DNA of 16,241 nucleotides from an uncultured Prevotellaceae bacterium (GTDB lineage Bacteria > Bacteroidota > Bacteroidia > Bacteroidales > Bacteroidaceae): contig CALGGJ010000044.1 of NCBI GenBank assembly GCA_937915745.1, positions 1 through 16,241 on the forward strand, given 5' to 3'. A program made the position numbers and the translations under genes. The notes under the pieces were generated by a model. That model made no database searches and was not told where the DNA came from. It saw only the letters and a program-made list of their open reading frames with translations. Below, piece after piece: positions 1 to 7,454 of this stretch. The first letter of the stretch is position 1; every line of letters starts with the position of its first letter.

Positions 1-327
1 GCCAGTCAGAGGTCAATGTCTAATCAAACAAATGCCACATTTTCAAGTGGGCTCAATAATACAAGATTCGTATGTATAAGTCTCATACTATTTATAAGTT
101 ACATATTAGATACACTCCTACGCTTCGCTCCGTCATGACAGATGGAAAGTCCCTACAAAATAGCATAGGCTTTCTGCATAGACTAGGCCTGCATGTCGGC
201 ATACAGGGCATCTCATTGGAGCCATACCGACTGAGGCATGAAATACCACAGGAACATATCTGTAGATGAAACATATACATGTGAAAGTAGAATCTTGTGT
301 AAACAATTAAGATTGTCATTATAGAAC
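1..327. other. Leader region upstream of the porin gene; no gene recognised
   Basis: No convincing gene lies here. The first 138 bases are open in one + frame, and the other two + frames stop near 21 and 75, so the tail of an upstream gene could end here but cannot be identified. No Bacteroidetes-type TAnnTTTG box and no sigma-54-like site was seen before the porin start, so the cluster may be transcribed from further left. Only weak hairpins were found, for example GTCGG (from about 197) with CCGAC (from about 227). The AUG at 328 has no Shine-Dalgarno sequence, as is usual in Bacteroidetes. Confidence 0.5.
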
Positions 328-1044
328 ATGAGTATGAATATAAATAAAATAGCATTATCGGCAACAGTGCTGATGCTCGGCAGCCAGACCTTTGCACAGG
401 ACAAAATAGAAACGACCATCGGTTCAGACATCGTAAGCAGCTATATATGGCGAGGTCAGGACTTAGGCAACGTGTCGTTGCAGCCAACATTGGGAGTAGC
501 ACTCAAAGGACTGTCGCTCACAGCCTGGGGCAGTGTGGGACTGACCGAACCGGCCGACACAAAAGAGTTCGACCTGACACTCGGCTACTCTGCAAGTGGT
601 TTCAATATCGGCATAACCGACTATTGGTTCGACGACGGTCCTGACCCACAAAACCGCTACTTCAAATACGACACCCATTCCACCAACCATATCTTTGAGG
701 CCAACATCGGCTACGACTTCGGGCCAGCCTCATTCGGATGGTACACCAACTTTGCTGGAAACGACGGTGTAAACAAGGACGGTAAACGCGCATATAGCAG
801 CTATGTCGAGGCAAATATCCCATTCAACCTTGTTGGCACCGACTGGACTGTTACAGCGGGAGCCGTCCCTTACGCCACAACATTATACGACACAAAAGGA
901 TTTGCAGTCACCAACCTATCGCTCAAGGCAACAAAAGAAATAAAAGTAACCGACTCGTTCACCATCCCAGTCTTCGGACAGGTGACAGCAAATCCATGTT
1001 CACAGAATGCCTGCCTGATTTTCGGATTCACCATACAACCATAA
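328..1044 (+). CDS. TorF-like outer-membrane porin family protein
   Basis: A 238-residue exported protein. Residues 1-23 form a signal peptide ending in QTFAQ, with cleavage likely after Ala22 or Gln24. The mature part alternates aromatic and polar residues as in a small beta-barrel, and begins with a segment (SDIVSSYIWRGQDLG) like the first strand of the TorF putative-porin family (commonly SDYxFRGxS). It ends in IFGFTIQP, close to the usual aromatic barrel end. A second Met at codon 3 is an alternative start. It is followed by pyrG after a single base, so the two are almost certainly co-transcribed. In Bacteroidetes such porins often sit beside ammonium transporter and PII genes (recalled, not shown here), so a role in nitrogenous solute uptake is an inference. 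Substrate unknown. Confidence 0.8.
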   Translation: MSMNINKIALSATVLMLGSQTFAQDKIETTIGSDIVSSYIWRGQDLGNVSLQPTLGVALKGLSLTAWGSVGLTEPADTKEFDLTLGYSASGFNIGITDYWFDDGPDPQNRYFKYDTHSTNHIFEANIGYDFGPASFGWYTNFAGNDGVNKDGKRAYSSYVEANIPFNLVGTDWTVTAGAVPYATTLYDTKGFAVTNLSLKATKEIKVTDSFTIPVFGQVTANPCSQNACLIFGFTIQP

Positions 1045-1045
1045 C

Positions 1046-2644
1046 ATGCAAACAAAGTACATATTCGTCACAGGCGGTGTGGTTTCCTCCCTCGGAAAGG
1101 GTATCATATCCGCCAGCATCGGCCAGCTGTTGCAAGCACGCGGCTACAAAGTCACGATACAGAAGTTCGACCCATACATAAACATAGACCCGGGAACACT
1201 CAACCCCTATGAACACGGAGAATGCTTCGTGACAGAAGACGGCTTTGAGACCGACCTCGACCTGGGACACTATGAGCGCTTTACCGGCATTCATACAACA
1301 CGAGACAACTCAATCACAACAGGGAGAATTTACAAAACGGTCATCGACCGCGAACGCCGCGGCGACTATCTGGGGAAAACAATTCAAGTAGTACCTCATA
1401 TCACCGACGAGATAAAAAGACGGATGCTCCGTCAAGATGTACAAGACGAGACAATCGACTTCGTTATCACCGAAGTCGGCGGTACAATAGGCGATATAGA
1501 GAGCCAACCATTCATCGAAGCCATAAGACAATTGCGCTGTCAGCCCGGAAGGTGCAACGTAGTGTGTGTTCACCTCACTTATGTACCCTACCTGAAAGCT
1601 GCCGACGAACTGAAAACCAAACCTACGCAACACTCGGTGAAGGAATTGCAAGGCATGGGCATCCAGCCAGACATACTCGTGCTCCGTACCGAACGCCACC
1701 TTGATGACGCCATGCGCATGAAGGTGGCGTCGTTCTGTAATGTCGATTTAGAATGCGTTGTGCAAAGCGAGGACATGCCAAGCATCTACGAAGTACCTGT
1801 CAGCATGCAACGACAGGGCCTTGACGCCGCAATCCTGCGCAAACTGGGTATCCCTGTCGGAGAAACACCGGCCATGACCAACTGGCACAAATTCCTGGAC
1901 AAGCAACGCAACACCACTCGCGAAATACACATTGCATTGGTAGGCAAATACGATCTGCAGGATGCCTACAAGAGCATTCGCGAAAGCCTTAACCTGGCCG
2001 GCATATACAACGGAGCAAAAACAGCCATCAACTTCGTCAACAGCGAAGTGATAGATGAAAAGAATATTGCAACAAAGCTGTACGGCATGGCCGGAGTACT
2101 TATATGCCCCGGATTCGGGCAACGTGGCATTGAGGGCAAAATCATAGCTGCCAACTACTGTAGGACCCACGACATACCCACCTTCGGCATCTGCCTGGGT
2201 ATGCAAATGATGGTGATAGAGTATGCAAGAAATGTGCTTGGGTACGAAGATGCCGACAGCACAGAAATGAATCCAAATACAACCCACAAAGTAATCGACC
2301 TAATGGAAGAGCAGAAAAGTATCACACAGATGGGCGGTACCATGCGTCTGGGTACCTACGACTGTGAGCTGGCGGAAGGCAGTCGAGCCAGCAAAGCATA
2401 TGACGGCATCGGACCAATATACGAAAGACACCGTCATCGATACGAATTCAATAATGCCTACAAAACCGAATACGAGGTTGCAGGCATGAAATGCGTTGGC
2501 ATCAACCCCGGAGCCAATCTGGTGGAGATTGTCGAGATTCCCGACAAACGTTGGTATATAGGCACACAGTTCCATCCCGAATACTCATCTACAGTGCTAC
2601 ATCCACATCCACTGTTCATGTCGTTCATCAAAGCCTGCATCTGA
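1046..2644 (+). CDS. pyrG: CTP synthase (glutamine-hydrolysing)
   Basis: Makes CTP from UTP, ATP and glutamine in the cytoplasm, the last step of de novo pyrimidine nucleotide synthesis. The 532 residues match the family's usual 530-550. The N-terminal synthetase domain (about 1-270) opens with KYIFVTGGVVSSLGKG, whose P-loop Lys is residue 18, followed by the typical KFDPYINIDPGTLNPYEHGE segment. The C-terminal class I glutamine amidotransferase domain (about 290-532) has nucleophile Cys383 in FGICLGMQ, and His510 and Glu512 in QFHPEYSS, completing the triad. Both domains look intact. The start lies one base after the porin stop and the stop lies one base before the next gene, which implies translational coupling. 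Whether the genome has a second pyrG elsewhere cannot be seen. Confidence 0.96.
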   Translation: MQTKYIFVTGGVVSSLGKGIISASIGQLLQARGYKVTIQKFDPYINIDPGTLNPYEHGECFVTEDGFETDLDLGHYERFTGIHTTRDNSITTGRIYKTVIDRERRGDYLGKTIQVVPHITDEIKRRMLRQDVQDETIDFVITEVGGTIGDIESQPFIEAIRQLRCQPGRCNVVCVHLTYVPYLKAADELKTKPTQHSVKELQGMGIQPDILVLRTERHLDDAMRMKVASFCNVDLECVVQSEDMPSIYEVPVSMQRQGLDAAILRKLGIPVGETPAMTNWHKFLDKQRNTTREIHIALVGKYDLQDAYKSIRESLNLAGIYNGAKTAINFVNSEVIDEKNIATKLYGMAGVLICPGFGQRGIEGKIIAANYCRTHDIPTFGICLGMQMMVIEYARNVLGYEDADSTEMNPNTTHKVIDLMEEQKSITQMGGTMRLGTYDCELAEGSRASKAYDGIGPIYERHRHRYEFNNAYKTEYEVAGMKCVGINPGANLVEIVEIPDKRWYIGTQFHPEYSSTVLHPHPLFMSFIKACI

Positions 2645-2645
2645 C

Positions 2646-4502
2646 ATGGAACCATTAAAACACGAATGCGGTGTAGCATTGATAAGGCTACTGAAGACTG
2701 CAGACTTCTACGCCAAGAAGTATGGCACGGCATCATACGGCCTCAACAAACTATACCTGATGATGGAGAAGCAACACAACCGAGGCCAGGAAGGTGCCGG
2801 CATTGCATGCGTAAACATGAACGCAGTGGTGGGGACAGAATACATGTTTCGCGAGAAAGCAATGGGGAAAGATGCAATAAGCGAAGTGTTCGACCATGTG
2901 ACACCCCAGTGGCAGACTGCACAGCTTTATATCGGACACCTTCGATATTCAACGACGGGCAAGAGCGGCCTGCAATACGTACATCCATTCCTGCGACGTA
3001 ACAACTGGCGGGCTAAAAACCTGTGTCTCTGCGGCAACTTCAACATGACAAACATCGGCGACATCTTTCAGAAGATGATACGTCAAGGCCAGTCGCCGCG
3101 CATCTATAGTGACTCCTACATCACGCTCGAACTTATGGGGCATCGACTTGACCGCGAGGTAGAACGTCTGTTTATAGATGCTCAAGCGCAAGGTCTTGAG
3201 GGCTGTGACATCACACAGTATATAGAAAATAACATTCAAATGGTAAATGTATTGCGAACCACGATGGCCGACTACGATGGTGGTTACGTAATGTGTGGCA
3301 TGACCGGCAGCGGTGAGATGTTTGCAATGCGCGACCCATGGGGCATCCGGCCGGCTTTCTTCTATCAGGATGAAGAGGTGGTTGCCGTTGCCAGTGAACG
3401 GGCTGTACTGCAAACAACATTCGACCTCACATGCAACGACATCAGGGAAGTGCCACCAGCCGGAGCCTTGATTATTCATAAAGACGGCTCTTCATCTCTG
3501 GAAAACATACTGGAGGTGAAGCAACAGACCCATTGCTCGTTTGAACGCATTTATTTCAGCCGAGGCTCCGACCGCGATATATACCATGAGCGCAAGCAAC
3601 TGGGGCAACAACTCGCCGGACCAATTCTCGAAGCCATTGAAGGCGACACAGAGCATTCTGTTTTCTCATTCATACCCAACACGGCCGAAGTTGCATTTTA
3701 CGGCATGATGGAGGGTATGCGGAGCAAACGACTGAACATTCGTAGCGAAAAGGTGGCATGGAAAGACATCAAACTGCGCACGTTCATAACAGAAGCAGGC
3801 TCGCGCAGCGACCTCACATCACATGTATATGACATCACCTACGGCTCGCTGCGGCCATTCGAAGACAACCTTGTCATCATCGACGACAGCATAGTCAGAG
3901 GCACAACCCTCAAAGAAAGCATCTTTAAAATACTCGACCGGCTACATCCCAAGAAGATTGTGATGGTGAGCAGCTCGCCGCAAGTGCGCTACCCCGACTA
4001 CTACGGTATCGACATGGCACACCTGGAAGAACTCTGTGCCTTCCGTGCCGCCATCGAACTTATAAAGGAGGCGTGCCTCGCCCCCAATTCCTCTGAAAAC
4101 GACGGCAAGGGTGAAAATTCTCGCAGAGAACATTTAAGACAGTTGATAGCCTGTGTGTATCAGAAATGTAAGACTGAACCAATGGCCGAGAATCATGTGA
4201 GGGCCATATACGCCCCTTTCACAGCAGGAGAGATCAACCGCAAAATCGTTGAGATGCTCCGGCCCGAAGGGATGCAGACTCCTATACAACTTGTTTTTCA
4301 GAGCATTGAAGGCTTGCATACAGCCATTCCACACCATTTAGGCGACTGGTACTTTACAGGCCATTATCCCACACCTGGTGGCATACGGCTTTGCAACGAG
4401 GCTTTTATAAACTATGTAGAAAATGCATTCGCTAATCCAGATGTGCAGTGTGCCTCGAGCCTCTGCAATGACTGCAAAACGAAGGCGAAGCCAAGGTTTT
4501 AA
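2646..4502 (+). CDS. Amidophosphoribosyltransferase (PurF-like, long Bacteroidetes form)
   Basis: PurF transfers glutamine-derived ammonia to PRPP, giving 5-phosphoribosylamine at the start of purine synthesis. The 618 residues exceed ordinary PurF (about 470-505). The N-terminal class II glutaminase domain starts MEPLKHECGV, so Cys8 would become the N-terminal nucleophile after removal of a seven-residue propeptide. Arg100 (HLRYSTTG) and Asp156 (YSDS) fit known glutamine-binding residues. The usual Asn-Gly oxyanion pair (HNG) appears as Cys129-Gly130 (LCGNFN). The phosphoribosyltransferase half has RTFI and the PRPP loop IIDDSIVRGTT (Asp413-Asp414), then YGIDM. About 120 extra residues follow, and the last eight residues are encoded by a REP-like repeat. 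Because of the oxyanion change and the length it may be a specialised paralogue rather than the housekeeping purF, so no symbol is given. Confidence 0.85.
   Translation: MEPLKHECGVALIRLLKTADFYAKKYGTASYGLNKLYLMMEKQHNRGQEGAGIACVNMNAVVGTEYMFREKAMGKDAISEVFDHVTPQWQTAQLYIGHLRYSTTGKSGLQYVHPFLRRNNWRAKNLCLCGNFNMTNIGDIFQKMIRQGQSPRIYSDSYITLELMGHRLDREVERLFIDAQAQGLEGCDITQYIENNIQMVNVLRTTMADYDGGYVMCGMTGSGEMFAMRDPWGIRPAFFYQDEEVVAVASERAVLQTTFDLTCNDIREVPPAGALIIHKDGSSSLENILEVKQQTHCSFERIYFSRGSDRDIYHERKQLGQQLAGPILEAIEGDTEHSVFSFIPNTAEVAFYGMMEGMRSKRLNIRSEKVAWKDIKLRTFITEAGSRSDLTSHVYDITYGSLRPFEDNLVIIDDSIVRGTTLKESIFKILDRLHPKKIVMVSSSPQVRYPDYYGIDMAHLEELCAFRAAIELIKEACLAPNSSENDGKGENSRREHLRQLIACVYQKCKTEPMAENHVRAIYAPFTAGEINRKIVEMLRPEGMQTPIQLVFQSIEGLHTAIPHHLGDWYFTGHYPTPGGIRLCNEAFINYVENAFANPDVQCASSLCNDCKTKAKPRF
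4476..4500 (+). repeat. REP-like hairpin repeat, copy 1
   Basis: An imperfect palindrome: arms AAAAC and GTTTT, inner stem GGC/GCC and a GAA loop, with unpaired GAA and AAG between the stems. It shares 23 of 24 bases with the element at 9317-9339. It encodes the last codons (KTKAKPRF) of the PurF-like protein, its final T starts the TAA stop, and it ends 12 bases before the carbamoyl-phosphate synthase start. It could affect coupling between the two genes. Confidence 0.6.
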
Positions 4503-4512
4503 ACAATCATAT

Positions 4513-7386
4513 ATGAAAGAAGCGAAACTGATACTCGAAGATGGGGCAGAATTCAATGGCTGGTCATTCGGATATAATGCAGACACAGCTGGAGAAGTGG
4601 TATTTAACACTGCAATGACAGGCTATCCTGAAAGTCTGACAGACCCCAGTTATGCCGGACAAATCCTGGTTGCCACATATCCGCTGATTGGTAATTATGG
4701 CGTTCCTGACACAGGCATGGGCAGTGATAAGCTGCCGTTGTTTACCGAGAGCGAACACATCCATGTAAAAGCGTTGGTTGTAGCCGATTATAGCCAATCT
4801 TATTCACACTGGAATGCCAAAGAAGGCTTGGCTTCATGGTTGATGCGCGAAAAGGTTCCTGCTATTACGGGTATTGATACCAGGCGACTGACGTTGTTGC
4901 TTAGAGAACATGGGGTGATGATGGGGCGGATTATCATTTCTACCAGCACTGCGCAAAATAACGAAGCAACTGATTACCTGCAAAACTACGCAAGCACAAA
5001 CTGGGTGAAGCAAGTATCGTGTAAGGATATCATTACATATAACAAAGGCGGCGGCAAACGTGTGGTATTGGTAGATTGCGGTGTGAAAGCCAACATAATT
5101 CGGTGCCTCATCAAGCGCCACACCGAGGTTATCCGCGTCCCCTGGGACTATGACTTCAACCGGATGGAGTTTGACGGATTGTTTCTGGCCAATGGTCCCG
5201 GCGATCCTGAGCAATGCACAGATACGATAGAGCATATCCGGAACTTCCTCAACGACAAAGATGTGAGACCATGCATGGGCATCTGTCTGGGCAATCAGCT
5301 CCTGGCTCGGGCGGCTGGTGCAAAAACATACAAACTGAAATACGGTCACCGCTCACACAACCAACCCGTGCAGCGGGTCGGAACCACACAGTGCTTCATC
5401 ACCTCTCAGAACCATGGTTATGCGGTAGATGACACTACCCTACCAGCCGACTGGGAACCCCTGTTTGTAAACATGAACGATGGCTCTAACGAGGGAATCC
5501 GGCACAAGACAAATCCGTGGTTCTCGGCTCAGTTTCATCCAGAAGCCTGCAGCGGACCTACAGATACCGAATGGATGTTTGACACGTTTGTCAGTCTTCT
5601 GGGAAAGCCCATACACGAGGGGATACGTCTCAACCCTCAACCTACAGATGGTTCAATGCCGATTGACAGCAAGAATGGAGTTCCCGCGCCGGGCAACAAA
5701 CAATACAAAAAAGTCCTGCTACTGGGTAGCGGTGCATTGAAGATTGGACAGGCTGGGGAATTTGACTATAGTGGAGCACAAGCACTGAAAACCTTGAAGG
5801 AAGAAGGCATACACTCGGTGCTCATCAATCCAAACATCGCTACGGTACAGACTTCAAAGGATATGGCCGACACCGTCTATTTCCAACCAGTTACACCAGA
5901 GTTTGTAGAGCGTGTGATTGCAAAGGAACGCCCAGACGGCATTCTGCTTTCCTTTGGTGGTCAGACAGCCCTGAACTGCGGAGTAAGGCTATATCAGGAT
6001 GGAGTATTCGAGAAATATGGCGTTGAAGTGCTTGGTACACCAATACAGGCCATCATTAACACCGAAGACCGCGATCTCTTTGTTAAGCAACTCAACGAGA
6101 TTGATGTGAAGACAATCCAGAGCAAGGCATGCAGCACCATAGACGAGGTGAAGCAAGCAGCCTGCGAACTGGGCTTCCCTGTCATTTTAAGGGCAGCCTA
6201 TGCTTTGGGAGGACTCGGTAGTGGTTTCTGCGACAACGAGAGCGAACTGATTTCACAAGCAGAGGAGGCGTTCTCGTTCTCTCAACAGGTTTTGGTGGAA
6301 AAATCGCTGAGGGGATGGAAGGAGATTGAGTATGAAGTGGTGCGCGACTGCTACGACAACTGCATAACTGTCTGCAACATGGAGAACCTCGACCCTTTGG
6401 GAATACATACGGGTGAAAGCATCGTTGTAGCCCCAAGCCAGACACTTTCAAACAGTGAATACCACAAGCTCCGAGCCCTGGCAATCAAGATTGTCCGCCA
6501 TATCGGCATCGTCGGCGAATGCAACGTGCAGTATGCGCTGGACCCACAGTCGGAAGACTATCGAGTGATTGAAGTCAATGCTCGGCTCAGCCGCTCGTCG
6601 GCTCTTGCATCGAAAGCCACCGGCTATCCCCTTGCCCTTGTTGCAGCCAAGCTGGGACTTGGCCATGGACTCTTTGAACTGCAAAACTCGGTCACTAAAA
6701 CCACATCGGCATTCTTCGAACCGGCTCTTGACTACGTGGCCGTTAAAATACCACGCTGGGACTTGAGTAAGTTTCAAGGCGTCAACCACCTGCTTGGTTC
6801 CAGCATGAAAAGCGTGGGCGAGGTGATGGCAATCGGACGTACGTTTGAAGAGTCGCTGCAGAAAGGACTTCGCATGATTGGTCAAGGCATGCACGGCTTC
6901 GTAGAAAACCATGAGATAAAAATCAATGACATCGTGGCATCAATGCACAAACCGACGGAAATGCGTATATTCGTGATATCGAAAGCTCTGACAATGGGGT
7001 ACGGCATACGACAAATTCATGAAATGACAATGATTGACCGATGGTTCCTTCAGAAGTTGGAACATATCATTGATATCGACCACCGGTTGCACGAGTTCGG
7101 CCATTTGCCGGATATGATGACATTCATGGAGCCACTTGAATTGATGGAATACCTGGAATCTCCCGAGTTTGTCAATCTGCTGCGTGAGGCTAAGGTGTGC
7201 GGCTTTTCCGATTTTCAGATTGCACGCGCCATAGGCCTGGGAAATAGCATGAATATGGAAAAAGCCGGTCTCACCATACGTCAATGGCGGAAAGAATTGG
7301 AAGTGATGCCAAGCATTAACAGTATAGACACACTTGCAGCCGAGTATCCGGCCCAGACCAATTACCTCTACCTCACTTATCTTTAA
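4513..7386 (+). CDS. Carbamoyl-phosphate synthase: CarA fused to the N-terminal half of CarB
   Basis: A 957-residue protein; the start is placed at the ATG giving MKEAKLILEDG, because the longer upstream reading overlaps the previous gene and adds nothing CarA-like. Residues 1 to about 372 are a complete CarA: Cys258 in GICLGNQ and His342/Glu344 in QFHPEA form the glutaminase triad. After a short linker, residues 398-957 match the first half of CarB: Arg520, Arg560, Glu608, Glu687, Asn689, Arg691 and Arg694 fit the known carboxyphosphate-site residues, followed by the oligomerisation domain. The protein stops at YPAQTNYLYLTYL, the junction where normal CarB continues into its second synthetase half and allosteric domain, both absent here. 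The CarB part resembles the eukaryotic CAD/CPS1 type (GQAGEFDYSG, NIATVQT). It may act as a homodimeric half-enzyme, make carbamate, or pair with a separate second half. Confidence 0.9.
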   Translation: MKEAKLILEDGAEFNGWSFGYNADTAGEVVFNTAMTGYPESLTDPSYAGQILVATYPLIGNYGVPDTGMGSDKLPLFTESEHIHVKALVVADYSQSYSHWNAKEGLASWLMREKVPAITGIDTRRLTLLLREHGVMMGRIIISTSTAQNNEATDYLQNYASTNWVKQVSCKDIITYNKGGGKRVVLVDCGVKANIIRCLIKRHTEVIRVPWDYDFNRMEFDGLFLANGPGDPEQCTDTIEHIRNFLNDKDVRPCMGICLGNQLLARAAGAKTYKLKYGHRSHNQPVQRVGTTQCFITSQNHGYAVDDTTLPADWEPLFVNMNDGSNEGIRHKTNPWFSAQFHPEACSGPTDTEWMFDTFVSLLGKPIHEGIRLNPQPTDGSMPIDSKNGVPAPGNKQYKKVLLLGSGALKIGQAGEFDYSGAQALKTLKEEGIHSVLINPNIATVQTSKDMADTVYFQPVTPEFVERVIAKERPDGILLSFGGQTALNCGVRLYQDGVFEKYGVEVLGTPIQAIINTEDRDLFVKQLNEIDVKTIQSKACSTIDEVKQAACELGFPVILRAAYALGGLGSGFCDNESELISQAEEAFSFSQQVLVEKSLRGWKEIEYEVVRDCYDNCITVCNMENLDPLGIHTGESIVVAPSQTLSNSEYHKLRALAIKIVRHIGIVGECNVQYALDPQSEDYRVIEVNARLSRSSALASKATGYPLALVAAKLGLGHGLFELQNSVTKTTSAFFEPALDYVAVKIPRWDLSKFQGVNHLLGSSMKSVGEVMAIGRTFEESLQKGLRMIGQGMHGFVENHEIKINDIVASMHKPTEMRIFVISKALTMGYGIRQIHEMTMIDRWFLQKLEHIIDIDHRLHEFGHLPDMMTFMEPLELMEYLESPEFVNLLREAKVCGFSDFQIARAIGLGNSMNMEKAGLTIRQWRKELEVMPSINSIDTLAAEYPAQTNYLYLTYL

Positions 7387-7454
7387 AGTGACTCCAGTAA
7401 TCTGTAATCCAATTATCCTGAATGTATTAAATCATTAAAACAACAAATAAGATT

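Noticed and set aside
120..146. Possible dispersed repeat around CTACGCTTCGCTCCGTCATG
   Set aside because: It looks like a repeat-type sequence, but no second copy occurs in the window and it forms no good hairpin.
4423..4512. Longer start for the CarA-CarB fusion, overlapping the PurF-like gene
   Set aside because: The extra 30 residues are a frame shadow of the preceding gene and its repeat; CarA homology begins at the ATG at 4513.
4513..7386. Frameshift explanation for the missing CarB C-terminal half
   Set aside because: The 68 bases after the stop do not encode CarB-like sequence in any frame and asnB follows directly, so the second half is absent rather than shifted.
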